Shown here: in pieces, positions 23,434 to 29,715 of the stretch
Layout of the letters: every line of letters starts with the position of its first letter
How positions within the stretch are numbered: the first letter of the stretch is position 1
Source of the DNA: Marinilactibacillus sp042660675
Lineage (GTDB): Bacteria > Bacillota > Bacilli > Lactobacillales > Carnobacteriaceae_A
DNA length: 29,715 nt
NCBI RefSeq assembly: GCF_042660675.1
Contig: NZ_JBHSUL010000014.1
Span: 1-29,715, forward strand
Direction: 5' to 3'
Translations under genes and position numbers: made by a program
The notes under the pieces: generated by a model
Told to the model about the DNA's origin: nothing
The model's database searches: none
What the model saw: only the letters and a program-made list of their open reading frames with translations

Positions 23434-24252
23434 ATGAATATAGATTTTCACACGCACATCAAAATTGCCAAAATCTCTCGCTTTATGCCGGAGTATTTTG
23501 AAGATATGGTGGAAGAAGCAAAAGTTGCTGGCTTAACAGCCATTTGTATCACAGAACATTTCAATACGTTTCAGTCAATGGATACGTATGACTATTTAAA
23601 GGAACATTACACTTACGAAAAAGAATACTATAACGTGAGGGGCTTGAAAGTATTCACGGGTATGGAAGTGGATGTGCAAGAAGTCGGACATATTCTGATT
23701 ATCGGTCAGCGAGACGAAATCGTCAGTATGAGACAACAGCTCACAGGCTTTGAACAGAAGCCAGATTTTATGCCGTTTAAAGCATTGATGGACTTGGCAG
23801 ATCAATATAACGTACTCAGAATTGGTGGACATCCTTTGAGAACCAGTACACCACTGACACATCATGAACCAGAACAATTAAAACGACTGGATGCACTCGA
23901 CTTGAACGGTAGAGACTTGTACGCTCAAGGACAACATCCTTACAGAGAAGAACTAGAAGCACTTGCAGATTCTCTAGGGCTTCCGATCGTCGGGGGTAGC
24001 GATACACATCAATACTTGCAATATGGATCTGTCTATAACGAAAGTAAACAAGAATGCGAAACGATTGAAGAGTTGAAATCAATGATCAAAACAAGAGATT
24101 ACGAAACAAAAGTCTCAAGGGAACTTGATCTTAAAGTTAAATCCGCAAGCCTCGTTAAAAAACTAATCAAGACGTCTCTAGATGAGAATGGAATTGCGAC
24201 AGGCTACAGTAATGTGGCTTTGAAAAGAGTCTCTACAGAAGTAATGAGTTAA
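23434..24252 (+). CDS. PHP domain phosphoesterase
   Basis: 272-aa member of the polymerase-and-histidinol-phosphatase (PHP) superfamily, metal-dependent phosphoesterases of the histidinol phosphatase type. Metal ligands are in the usual places: DFHTH (H6, H8), ITEHF, GMEVD, GGHPLR and GGSDTHQ. The last part, about 225-272, is a charged helical tail. AAGGGAG precedes the ATG 14 bp after the EcfT stop. Last gene of the ECF operon; it may dephosphorylate the imported compound or an intracellular derivative. Whether this is a sugar phosphate, nucleotide or other phosphomonoester cannot be told. Confidence 0.85.
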   Translation: MNIDFHTHIKIAKISRFMPEYFEDMVEEAKVAGLTAICITEHFNTFQSMDTYDYLKEHYTYEKEYYNVRGLKVFTGMEVDVQEVGHILIIGQRDEIVSMRQQLTGFEQKPDFMPFKALMDLADQYNVLRIGGHPLRTSTPLTHHEPEQLKRLDALDLNGRDLYAQGQHPYREELEALADSLGLPIVGGSDTHQYLQYGSVYNESKQECETIEELKSMIKTRDYETKVSRELDLKVKSASLVKKLIKTSLDENGIATGYSNVALKRVSTEVMS

Positions 24253-24266
24253 TCTACACAAAGAAG

Positions 24267-24294
24267 CGATCTGAGCATAGCTCAGGTCGTTTTT
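24267..24294 (+). terminator. Terminator of the ECF-PHP operon
   Basis: CGATCTGAGC (24267-24276) pairs with GCTCAGGTCG (24280-24289), one wobble, 3-nt loop ATA, followed by five Ts. Confidence 0.85.
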
Positions 24295-24386
24295 GCGTAG
24301 TTAAACAGACACAAAGGTGTGCATTTGAGGATAGTTGGTGAAACTTGTATACTTTGAGTAACAACACGCTAAAGAAGAGGTGCAAA

Positions 24387-24788
24387 ATGAATAGAAAACC
24401 AATCGGGCTCTTTAAAATTCTATGTGCAATCGTACTATTTATATTAGCGCTATTCACCTTGGCAGCCTGCCAGCCAAATGGATTTTTTGATGAAGAAACT
24501 ACGATTGTCAAAATTGATGTCACTGATGATCATACGGAAGAACGAGTTGCAACTATTACAGATCAAGTCTTTATTACATCGCTTATAGAAGAGCTGGAGT
24601 CCGCTCAAACGAGTTCAACAGCCAATCTGGATATGGTAAATCCAGATTACAAATTGTTATTCTTGAATGAATCAGACAAGGTTGTCCGGGAGATGAGTTA
24701 CTACATTGAAGAAAAAACCTTTGGCGTGATTGGTCGATATCATTATGATGGAGAACTTATAGCCGTGGTAACAGAATTACCGATTTAA
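24387..24788 (+). CDS. Small hypothetical lipoprotein
   Basis: 133 aa, function not recognised. It begins at ATG 24387, 5 nt after GAGGTG; the in-frame ATG at 24345 has no ribosome site. Basic N terminus (MNRKPIGLFK), hydrophobic helix, then lipobox LAAC (Cys at about residue 28), so it should be lipid-anchored on the outer face of the membrane. The remaining ~105 residues are mostly beta-strand-like (TTIVKIDVTDD, YKLLFLNESDKVVREMSYY, TFGVIGRYHYDGELIAVV). It stands alone between the ECF operon terminator and the GntR promoter region. Confidence 0.7.
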   Translation: MNRKPIGLFKILCAIVLFILALFTLAACQPNGFFDEETTIVKIDVTDDHTEERVATITDQVFITSLIEELESAQTSSTANLDMVNPDYKLLFLNESDKVVREMSYYIEEKTFGVIGRYHYDGELIAVVTELPI

Positions 24789-24871
24789 AAAAATAAAGAA
24801 AACAAATTTAAAATTATTTGATTGATCAAGCATTAAATATGCACAGTTGTTTTCTTGGTTATATTGTCATG

Positions 24872-24886
24872 GTATATTTAGAGTAC
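24872..24886 (+). promoter_or_regulatory. Candidate GntR operator in the gntR promoter region
   Basis: GTATATTTAGAGTAC, an imperfect palindrome, closely matches the GTATTTTAGAATAC box that overlaps the -10 of the GH1 promoter (25705-25718). It is 83 bp before the GntR start. Two related boxes at the two promoters of one locus fit a single autoregulating repressor. Confidence 0.45.
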
Positions 24887-24968
24887 TCATCATTAATAAA
24901 ATAGTGTCATTATTAAAGAGAATCTATTATTCATAACGGAATGAAACTTAGTATAGGAGATTAATCAT

Positions 24969-25643
24969 ATGGAATACATAACATTGGTTGAAAGTACTAC
25001 CGAGAAAATCAAAGCATTAATAGAAGAACAAAATTTACAAGTTGGAGACAGACTCCCAAACGAATTTGAACTTGCTCAGCAATTAAAAGTCAGTAGAAAC
25101 ACCATTCGTGAATCAATCAAAATGCTCAAATCTCTCAATATACTCGAAGTTAAGCAAGGTTCAGGTACGTTTATTAGTGCAAAAAAAGGATTAATGGATG
25201 ATCCTTTAGGGTTTTCGACACTAGAGGATAAAATTAAACTAACAAAGGATTTATTTGATATTCGATTTATTTTAGAACCCTATGTAGCTTCACTAGCAGC
25301 TCAAAATGCAACTGAGTCGGACTTAGCGGAAATTGATCATATCAGAATCGAGCTAGAAGAAGAAATAAAGAAAGAGGGTACCAGACATTTAGAACTTGAT
25401 CAGAAGTTGCATGCTAGAATCGCACAAGCATCAGGAAATACGGCCTTGTATCATCTTATCCCTCTGATAAGCGATTCTATAAACCTCTACAATGATCACT
25501 TTACAAACGAAAAGATGAAAACTGAAACAATAGCCTCTCACAGAGATATTGTTGAATATATCAAAAAGAGAGATAGTTTTGGAGCACAACAAGCAATGTT
25601 GATTCATATCAGTCATAATAGAATATCACTAGAAAGCAACTAA
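24969..25643 (+). CDS. GntR family regulator, FadR subfamily (FCD domain)
   Basis: 224 aa. Winged HTH at about 8-70: GDRLPNEFELAQQLKVSRNT, IRESIKMLKSLNILEVKQGSGTF, the canonical GntR block. The FCD effector domain follows (about 90-215): DLFDIRFILEPYVASLAA, LDQKLHARIAQASGN and SHRDIVEYIKKRD supply the Asp/His metal-site residues of the family. FadR-type regulators with this domain often sense carboxylic acids or uronates (UxuR/ExuR/LldR types), which suits the mannonate dehydratase downstream. AGGAGA lies 8 nt before the ATG. Probably represses the GH1-PTS-UxuA genes and itself through the matching boxes. Confidence 0.88.
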   Translation: MEYITLVESTTEKIKALIEEQNLQVGDRLPNEFELAQQLKVSRNTIRESIKMLKSLNILEVKQGSGTFISAKKGLMDDPLGFSTLEDKIKLTKDLFDIRFILEPYVASLAAQNATESDLAEIDHIRIELEEEIKKEGTRHLELDQKLHARIAQASGNTALYHLIPLISDSINLYNDHFTNEKMKTETIASHRDIVEYIKKRDSFGAQQAMLIHISHNRISLESN

Positions 25644-25648
25644 AGGTA

Positions 25649-25678
25649 GGACGTATATCTATAATACGTTCTTTTTTT
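25649..25678 (+). terminator. Terminator after gntR
   Basis: GGACGTAT (25649-25656) pairs with ATACGTTC (25664-25671) around ATCTATA, followed by seven Ts. The regulator is therefore separate from the downstream operon. Confidence 0.75.
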
Positions 25679-25687
25679 ATCTTTTAT

Positions 25688-25718
25688 TTGACAAAACGTC
25701 CTACGTATTTTAGAATAC
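25688..25718 (+). promoter_or_regulatory. Strong promoter of the GH1-PTS-UxuA operon with GTATT/AATAC operator
   Basis: TTGACA (25688-25693), exactly 17 bp, TAGAAT (25711-25716). The palindrome GTATT-TTAG-AATAC (25705-25718) covers the -10, so a bound repressor would block it. It resembles the box at 24872-24886. Confidence 0.75.
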
Positions 25719-25786
25719 AAGCATAGATAACGCATGAATTGAGCTTAGGTCTATTGAATGCTATTCAAAACGTAGGAGGACTAAGA

Positions 25787-27172
25787 TTGGAAAAATTATC
25801 AAAAAAGTTACCAAAAGATTTTTTATGGGGAAATTCAGTTTCTAGTATGCAAACAGAAGGTGGATGGAATGAGGGAGGAAAAGGTCTCTCGGTTTATGAT
25901 ATTAGAGAAGCAACTGAAACACTCTCCGACTGGAAAGTAGCAAACGATAATTATCATGAATACGATACTGACTTAACGATGATGAAAGATATTGGAATGA
26001 ATTGTTATCGCTTTCAGATATCTTGGAGTAGAGTAAATCCAAATGGAGATGGTGCTTTCAATGAAGAAGGCATTCAGTATTACAGTGACTTTATAGATGC
26101 TTTAATTTATAAAGGGGTTGAACCAATGATTTGCTTATATCATTTTGACATGCCATTGCATCTTGCGAAAACATATAATGGGTTTTTAAGCAAAGAAGTA
26201 ATGAAAGCGTTTGTTGATTTTGGAGTTGAAATGGTCAAACGATTTGGAGACCGAGTTAAGTACTGGATCACATTCAACGAACAGAATCTATTTCACGTCC
26301 CGGAAGTCTTCAATATTAGTGGGTACATGAAAGGCGAAAAAACGATTGAAGAGCTCTATCAAATTAGTCATAACGTTATGATGGGACATGTAGGAGTTGC
26401 GAACTATATCCATGAACAGACGGATTGTCTAATTGGGGGGATGTTGGCTTATTCTGAAAGTTATCCGGCAACAAGCAAACCAGAAGATATCTTACTGGCT
26501 AGAAAGTGGGATGAATTTATAAACTATCATTTATTAGATGCTTTTGTTCATGGGCGGTATAGCAAAGAAGTTCTAACTTTTTTAAAAAACAATGATATCA
26601 ATATGCGCGCCACATCAGAAGAATTGAGCGAGCTAGGTAAATTAAAAAGTGATTTTATTTCGTTCAGTTACTATGCAAGTTCAACATTAAATTCCAATTT
26701 AGTTGATTCAAAGACACCAATCAATTTTGCTATGCAAAAAGGAAAACAGCCAAATCCACATTTGAAAAGCACAGAGTGGGGATGGCAAATAGACCCTTTA
26801 GGATTTAGAGATATATTTAATAAGCTGTATCAAAGATACCATATACCAGTTTTTCCTATTGAAAATGGTATAGGCGTTAGAGAAAACTGGGATGGTGTCA
26901 ATCCGATTCAGGATGACTATAGAATCGACTATCATAGAGAACATCTCCAAGCTATGAAGGATGCAATGTTCGAAGATGGTGTTGAAGTTATAGGATACTT
27001 AGGTTGGGGATTAATCGATATTCTAAGTTCTAAAGGAGATATGAATAAGAGATACGGTTTGGTTTATGTAAATAGAGACAATCATGATTTGAAAGATATG
27101 AAACGAGTACCTAAAAAAAGTTATAACTGGTTCAAAAAAGTTATTCAATCCAATGGTGAAGAACTAGAATAG
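25787..27172 (+). CDS. GH1 family 6-phospho-beta-glycosidase
   Basis: 461 aa, cytoplasmic, retaining glycosidase. The acid/base Glu is in TFNEQN and the nucleophile Glu in FPIENGIG; the substrate-binding Gln is in SSMQTEGGW, His in LYHFDMP and Tyr in FSYYASS. Near the C terminus SSKGDMNKRYG keeps the Ser...Lys-x-Tyr pattern that binds the 6-phosphate in 6-phospho-beta-glucosidases and galactosidases, so the substrate should be a sugar phosphorylated on import. The start is a TTG at 25787, 7 nt after AGGAGG; the upstream TTG at 25739 has no ribosome site. First gene of the operon, followed after 10 bp by the PTS permease. Confidence 0.87.
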   Translation: MEKLSKKLPKDFLWGNSVSSMQTEGGWNEGGKGLSVYDIREATETLSDWKVANDNYHEYDTDLTMMKDIGMNCYRFQISWSRVNPNGDGAFNEEGIQYYSDFIDALIYKGVEPMICLYHFDMPLHLAKTYNGFLSKEVMKAFVDFGVEMVKRFGDRVKYWITFNEQNLFHVPEVFNISGYMKGEKTIEELYQISHNVMMGHVGVANYIHEQTDCLIGGMLAYSESYPATSKPEDILLARKWDEFINYHLLDAFVHGRYSKEVLTFLKNNDINMRATSEELSELGKLKSDFISFSYYASSTLNSNLVDSKTPINFAMQKGKQPNPHLKSTEWGWQIDPLGFRDIFNKLYQRYHIPVFPIENGIGVRENWDGVNPIQDDYRIDYHREHLQAMKDAMFEDGVEVIGYLGWGLIDILSSKGDMNKRYGLVYVNRDNHDLKDMKRVPKKSYNWFKKVIQSNGEELE

Positions 27173-27182
27173 GAGAATAAAA

Positions 27183-28490
27183 ATGAATGAAAATAATTCG
27201 TTTGTTGATCGTTTTACAATGTTCGCAGTGAAATTGGGTAATCAAGTACATCTTAGATCTTTAAGGGATGCTTTTGCAGTGATTATTCCGTTTTTTATAC
27301 TGGCAGGTCTTGCTGTATTAATGAATAATGTCGTCTTTCCATGGATTTTTACTGGAGAAAGTTTAGACAGTATTAAAGTCTGGGGTACGGTTATTACCAA
27401 TGGAACGTTAAATCTTGCTAGTTTATTGATTGCTCCTATGATTGCATATAGTTTGTCTAAAAATAAAGGATTTCAAAATCCTCTAGCATCAGCTGCGATA
27501 GCAATCGGAACACTCATTATTATGATGCCAACAACGGTTTCTATGAATGTTGTTGAAACTGGCGAAGCAGCACTAGTATCGGGTGGTTTAACGTTCAATA
27601 ACTTAGGAACCACCGGAATGTTCTCTGGGATTATTGTTGGGCTATTAGCAACTGAGATTTTTATGAAAATTTCAAGCTTGAAAAAATTGCAAATCAATTT
27701 AGGAGAGGGCGTTCCACCTGCAGTTAGTAGGTCTTTTACAGTCATGTTACCTACATTGATAACATTAAGCATCTTTGGAATAGTCTCTGCACTTTTAATC
27801 AGTGTATTTGATACAAATCTGATTGAACTGATAACGAATGTAATTCAAGAACCTCTACGTAAAATCAATACTAGTTTAATTGGAACTGTGATCATTTATA
27901 GTTTTTCAAATTTTTTATTTACTATAGGAATTCACGCAACAGTAGTCAATGGAGCAATACTTGATCCTTTGACACTACAAAATATGAATGAAAACATGCT
28001 TGCATTTGGAGCAGGAGAAGAAGCACCCAACATTATCACTAATTCATTTTTATCAACTTTCGGGATGATTGGAGGAACCGGATCAACAGTTGCGCTGATG
28101 ATCTCTATATTGATTTTTGGTAAATTGAAATCGTCAAGAGAGGTCACAAGTATTTCTTTAGCACCCGGGATATTTAATATAAATGAGCCAATGATTTTTG
28201 GATTTCCAATTGTCTTCAACCTTCCGATGATGATTCCTTTCGTATTATTACCTGCAATTGGTATTATAGTGGCTTACTTTGCTACTGCCCTTGGCTTCAT
28301 AGGGAAATCAGTGATAATGGTCCCTTGGACGACACCTCCTTTAATGAATGCTTACTTGACTACAGCGGGTGATTGGAGAGCCGTTCTTGTTCAACTAGCT
28401 ATTATAGTATTTGGAATATTCCTATATATGCCTTTCATTAAAATTAGCGAGCGTGTGACAAGAGCACAAGCTGAAATGAGTAATGATTAG
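27183..28490 (+). CDS. PTS EIIC permease, lactose/cellobiose (CelB-like) family
   Basis: 435-aa membrane transporter that imports and, with EIIA/EIIB, phosphorylates a beta-glycoside. About ten membrane helices. Family landmarks: IIPFFILAGLAVLMNN near the N terminus, NLGEGVPPAVSRSF in the middle, and SLAPGIFNINEPMIFGFPIVFN near residue 325-345, the conserved sugar-binding/translocation loop. It has no EIIA or EIIB domain and none is in the window, so those come from elsewhere. AGGAG lies 6 nt before the ATG. Confidence 0.88.
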   Translation: MNENNSFVDRFTMFAVKLGNQVHLRSLRDAFAVIIPFFILAGLAVLMNNVVFPWIFTGESLDSIKVWGTVITNGTLNLASLLIAPMIAYSLSKNKGFQNPLASAAIAIGTLIIMMPTTVSMNVVETGEAALVSGGLTFNNLGTTGMFSGIIVGLLATEIFMKISSLKKLQINLGEGVPPAVSRSFTVMLPTLITLSIFGIVSALLISVFDTNLIELITNVIQEPLRKINTSLIGTVIIYSFSNFLFTIGIHATVVNGAILDPLTLQNMNENMLAFGAGEEAPNIITNSFLSTFGMIGGTGSTVALMISILIFGKLKSSREVTSISLAPGIFNINEPMIFGFPIVFNLPMMIPFVLLPAIGIIVAYFATALGFIGKSVIMVPWTTPPLMNAYLTTAGDWRAVLVQLAIIVFGIFLYMPFIKISERVTRAQAEMSND

Positions 28491-28539
28491 CTAGAACGAA
28501 CGGTTGAAAAAATAAAAAATTTAGATCAATGGAGGGACT

Positions 28540-29592
28540 ATGAAACTAGGGTTTAGATGGTATGGACAAAGCGATAAAGTTAAACTAGATTACATTAGAC
28601 AAATTCCTAATATGAAAGGTATTATTAGTGCTTTATACTCGGTCCCTGTAGGAGATGTATGGCCGAAAAAAGATATTCAAGAGTTAAGGAATGAAATAGA
28701 AAATAAGCATTTAAGGCTAGAAGTAATAGAAAGTGTACCCATTCATGAAGATATCAAACTAGGTTTGGAAACAAAAGATGAGTGGATAAAAAATTATCAG
28801 CAGACTATAAGGAATTTAGCTGAAGAAGGCGTTAAAGTAATTTGCTATAACTTCATGCCTATTTTTGATTGGACGAGAACGACTTTGGACTTTCTAAACA
28901 AAGATGGATCCAGTTCACTTGCGCTAGATGAAAAAGAGTTAGAGAAACTAGATCCCTTAAATCAGTCGCTTTCTCTTCCAGGCTGGGATGAGTCTTACGA
29001 ATATGAAGCTCTAAAAGAATTGATGAATCAATATGAATCTGTAGATGAGGAAAAACTCTGGGAAAACCTAACCTATTTTTTACAGAAAATCTTGCCTGTT
29101 GCAGAAGAGGTAGGAATCAAAATGGCGATTCACCCAGACGATCCTCCTTACAGTATTTTTGGATTACCAAGAATTATCAAAAATAAAAAATCTTATAAAC
29201 GATTATTTAAAATATCCACAAGCCCATCTAATGGCATCACGTTTTGTACAGGTTCACTTGGAGTAGGTAAGGAAAATAACATCTATGAGATGTTGGATGA
29301 ATACTTAAGTATGGGAAAAGTCCACTTTATGCATGTACGGAATATTCAAGTGCATAAAAATACGAGCTTCGAAGAGACGGCACATGCTTCAAATTATGGT
29401 TCAATCGATATGATTAAAATTATGAGTTTACTGAAAAAATACCATTATAGCGGGTATATGAGACCAGATCACGGACGTATGATCTTTGGAGAGAAAGGAA
29501 GACCAGGTTACGGGTTATATGATCGCTCATTAGGTACGAGTTATCTGTATGGTATATGGGAAACATTGAATTATCCTGATGTAATAAACTGA
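28540..29592 (+). CDS. uxuA: D-mannonate dehydratase
   Basis: 350 aa, usual length. Converts D-mannonate to 2-keto-3-deoxygluconate in hexuronate breakdown, with a divalent metal in a TIM barrel. Recognised by MKLGFRWYGQSD at the start, VKVICYNFMPIFDWTRT, MAIHPDDPPYSIFGLPRI, ITFCTGSLG (conserved Cys region), VHFMHVRNIQ and MRPDHGRMI, which carry the metal-binding His/Cys/Asp residues of the family. GGAGGG lies before the ATG, 49 bp after the permease stop; last gene of the operon. No uxaC, uxuB, kdgK or kdgA is in the window. Confidence 0.93.
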   Translation: MKLGFRWYGQSDKVKLDYIRQIPNMKGIISALYSVPVGDVWPKKDIQELRNEIENKHLRLEVIESVPIHEDIKLGLETKDEWIKNYQQTIRNLAEEGVKVICYNFMPIFDWTRTTLDFLNKDGSSSLALDEKELEKLDPLNQSLSLPGWDESYEYEALKELMNQYESVDEEKLWENLTYFLQKILPVAEEVGIKMAIHPDDPPYSIFGLPRIIKNKKSYKRLFKISTSPSNGITFCTGSLGVGKENNIYEMLDEYLSMGKVHFMHVRNIQVHKNTSFEETAHASNYGSIDMIKIMSLLKKYHYSGYMRPDHGRMIFGEKGRPGYGLYDRSLGTSYLYGIWETLNYPDVIN

Positions 29593-29655
29593 AAATAGAG
29601 GAAGCCAGATATTATGGCTCTGTGTCAAATAGTGTTGGTAACATTAGTTACCCTT

Positions 29656-29697
29656 AAGAAGATTTATCGATTTCATTCGATAAGTCTTCTTTTTTTG
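29656..29697 (+). terminator. Terminator of the GH1-PTS-UxuA operon
   Basis: AAGAAGATTTATCGA (29656-29670) pairs with TCGATAAGTCTTCTT (29677-29691), one wobble, 6-nt loop, followed by a T-run. A smaller AGCCA/TGGCT hairpin (29603-29619) without a T-run lies before it. Confidence 0.88.
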
Positions 29698-29715
29698 GGC
29701 TTCATTTTTAGTGAG

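Noticed and set aside
25739..25786. Longer start for the GH1 gene
   Set aside because: The upstream TTG has no ribosome site and would put AGGAGG inside the gene; the family N terminus fits the TTG at 25787.

Overview
The window looks like chromosome from a low-GC Gram-positive bacterium of the Lactobacillales. A Carnobacteriaceae member (Alkalibacterium, Marinilactibacillus, Carnobacterium or Trichococcus-like) is the best guess, but this is inferred from gene style and not proved. Supporting traits are strong AGGAGG-type ribosome sites, rho-independent terminators with T-runs, a catabolite (cre) site, PTS and ECF-type transport, and RpiR, GntR and Crp/Fnr regulators. I see no rRNA, tRNA, insertion sequence, phage gene or CRISPR array.

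Layout. 1-2.1 kb: adenosine deaminase (+) faces methionine aminopeptidase (-) across a shared terminator. 2.2-3.8 kb: an intracellular GH43 beta-xylosidase behind a near-perfect cre site. 4.0-5.2 kb: a tRNA-dihydrouridine synthase. 5.2-8.8 kb: an RpiR regulator diverging from an operon of two Gfo/Idh/MocA oxidoreductases around a UPF0303/DUF336 protein. 9.0-11.1 kb: a uracil-DNA glycosylase-like protein converging on a Crp/Fnr-SDR pair. 11.2-13.3 kb: an orphan PhnD-type lipoprotein with a CRP-like box upstream, a 215-nt stretch of consecutive hairpins, then a metallophosphoesterase. 13.4-15.5 kb: a small membrane protein, an AT-rich gene-poor stretch and a YjiH-type membrane protein. 15.6-18.0 kb: an unrecognised three-gene membrane cassette holding a pair of paralogues. 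18.1-18.7 kb: a DUF1456 protein, then short degenerate repeats. 19.0-24.3 kb: an RpiR regulator diverging from a complete ECF-like transporter (S-like protein, fused double ATPase, T protein) plus a PHP phosphoesterase. 24.4-24.8 kb: a small lipoprotein. 24.9-29.6 kb: a GntR regulator, GH1 6-phospho-beta-glycosidase, PTS EIIC and mannonate dehydratase.

Much of the window is carbohydrate scavenging: GH43 for xylo-oligosaccharides, GH1/PTS/UxuA for a probable uronate-containing beta-glycoside, Gfo/Idh enzymes for a polyol or sugar, and an ECF system of unknown substrate under a SIS-domain regulator.

The observations most worth following are: (i) the two paralogous membrane proteins each appear to start at an AUU codon exactly 7 nt after AAGAGGAG, with no conventional start in a usable position; (ii) the 12200-12414 hairpin array looks like a tandemly duplicated two-hairpin RNA module whose loops are conserved while its stems have diverged; (iii) a TGTGA-N6-TCACT box is centred about 41.5 bp before the predicted start of the orphan PhnD transcript, beside a divergent Crp/Fnr gene; (iv) the GH1-PTS-UxuA operon and the ECF-PHP operon have unknown substrates.
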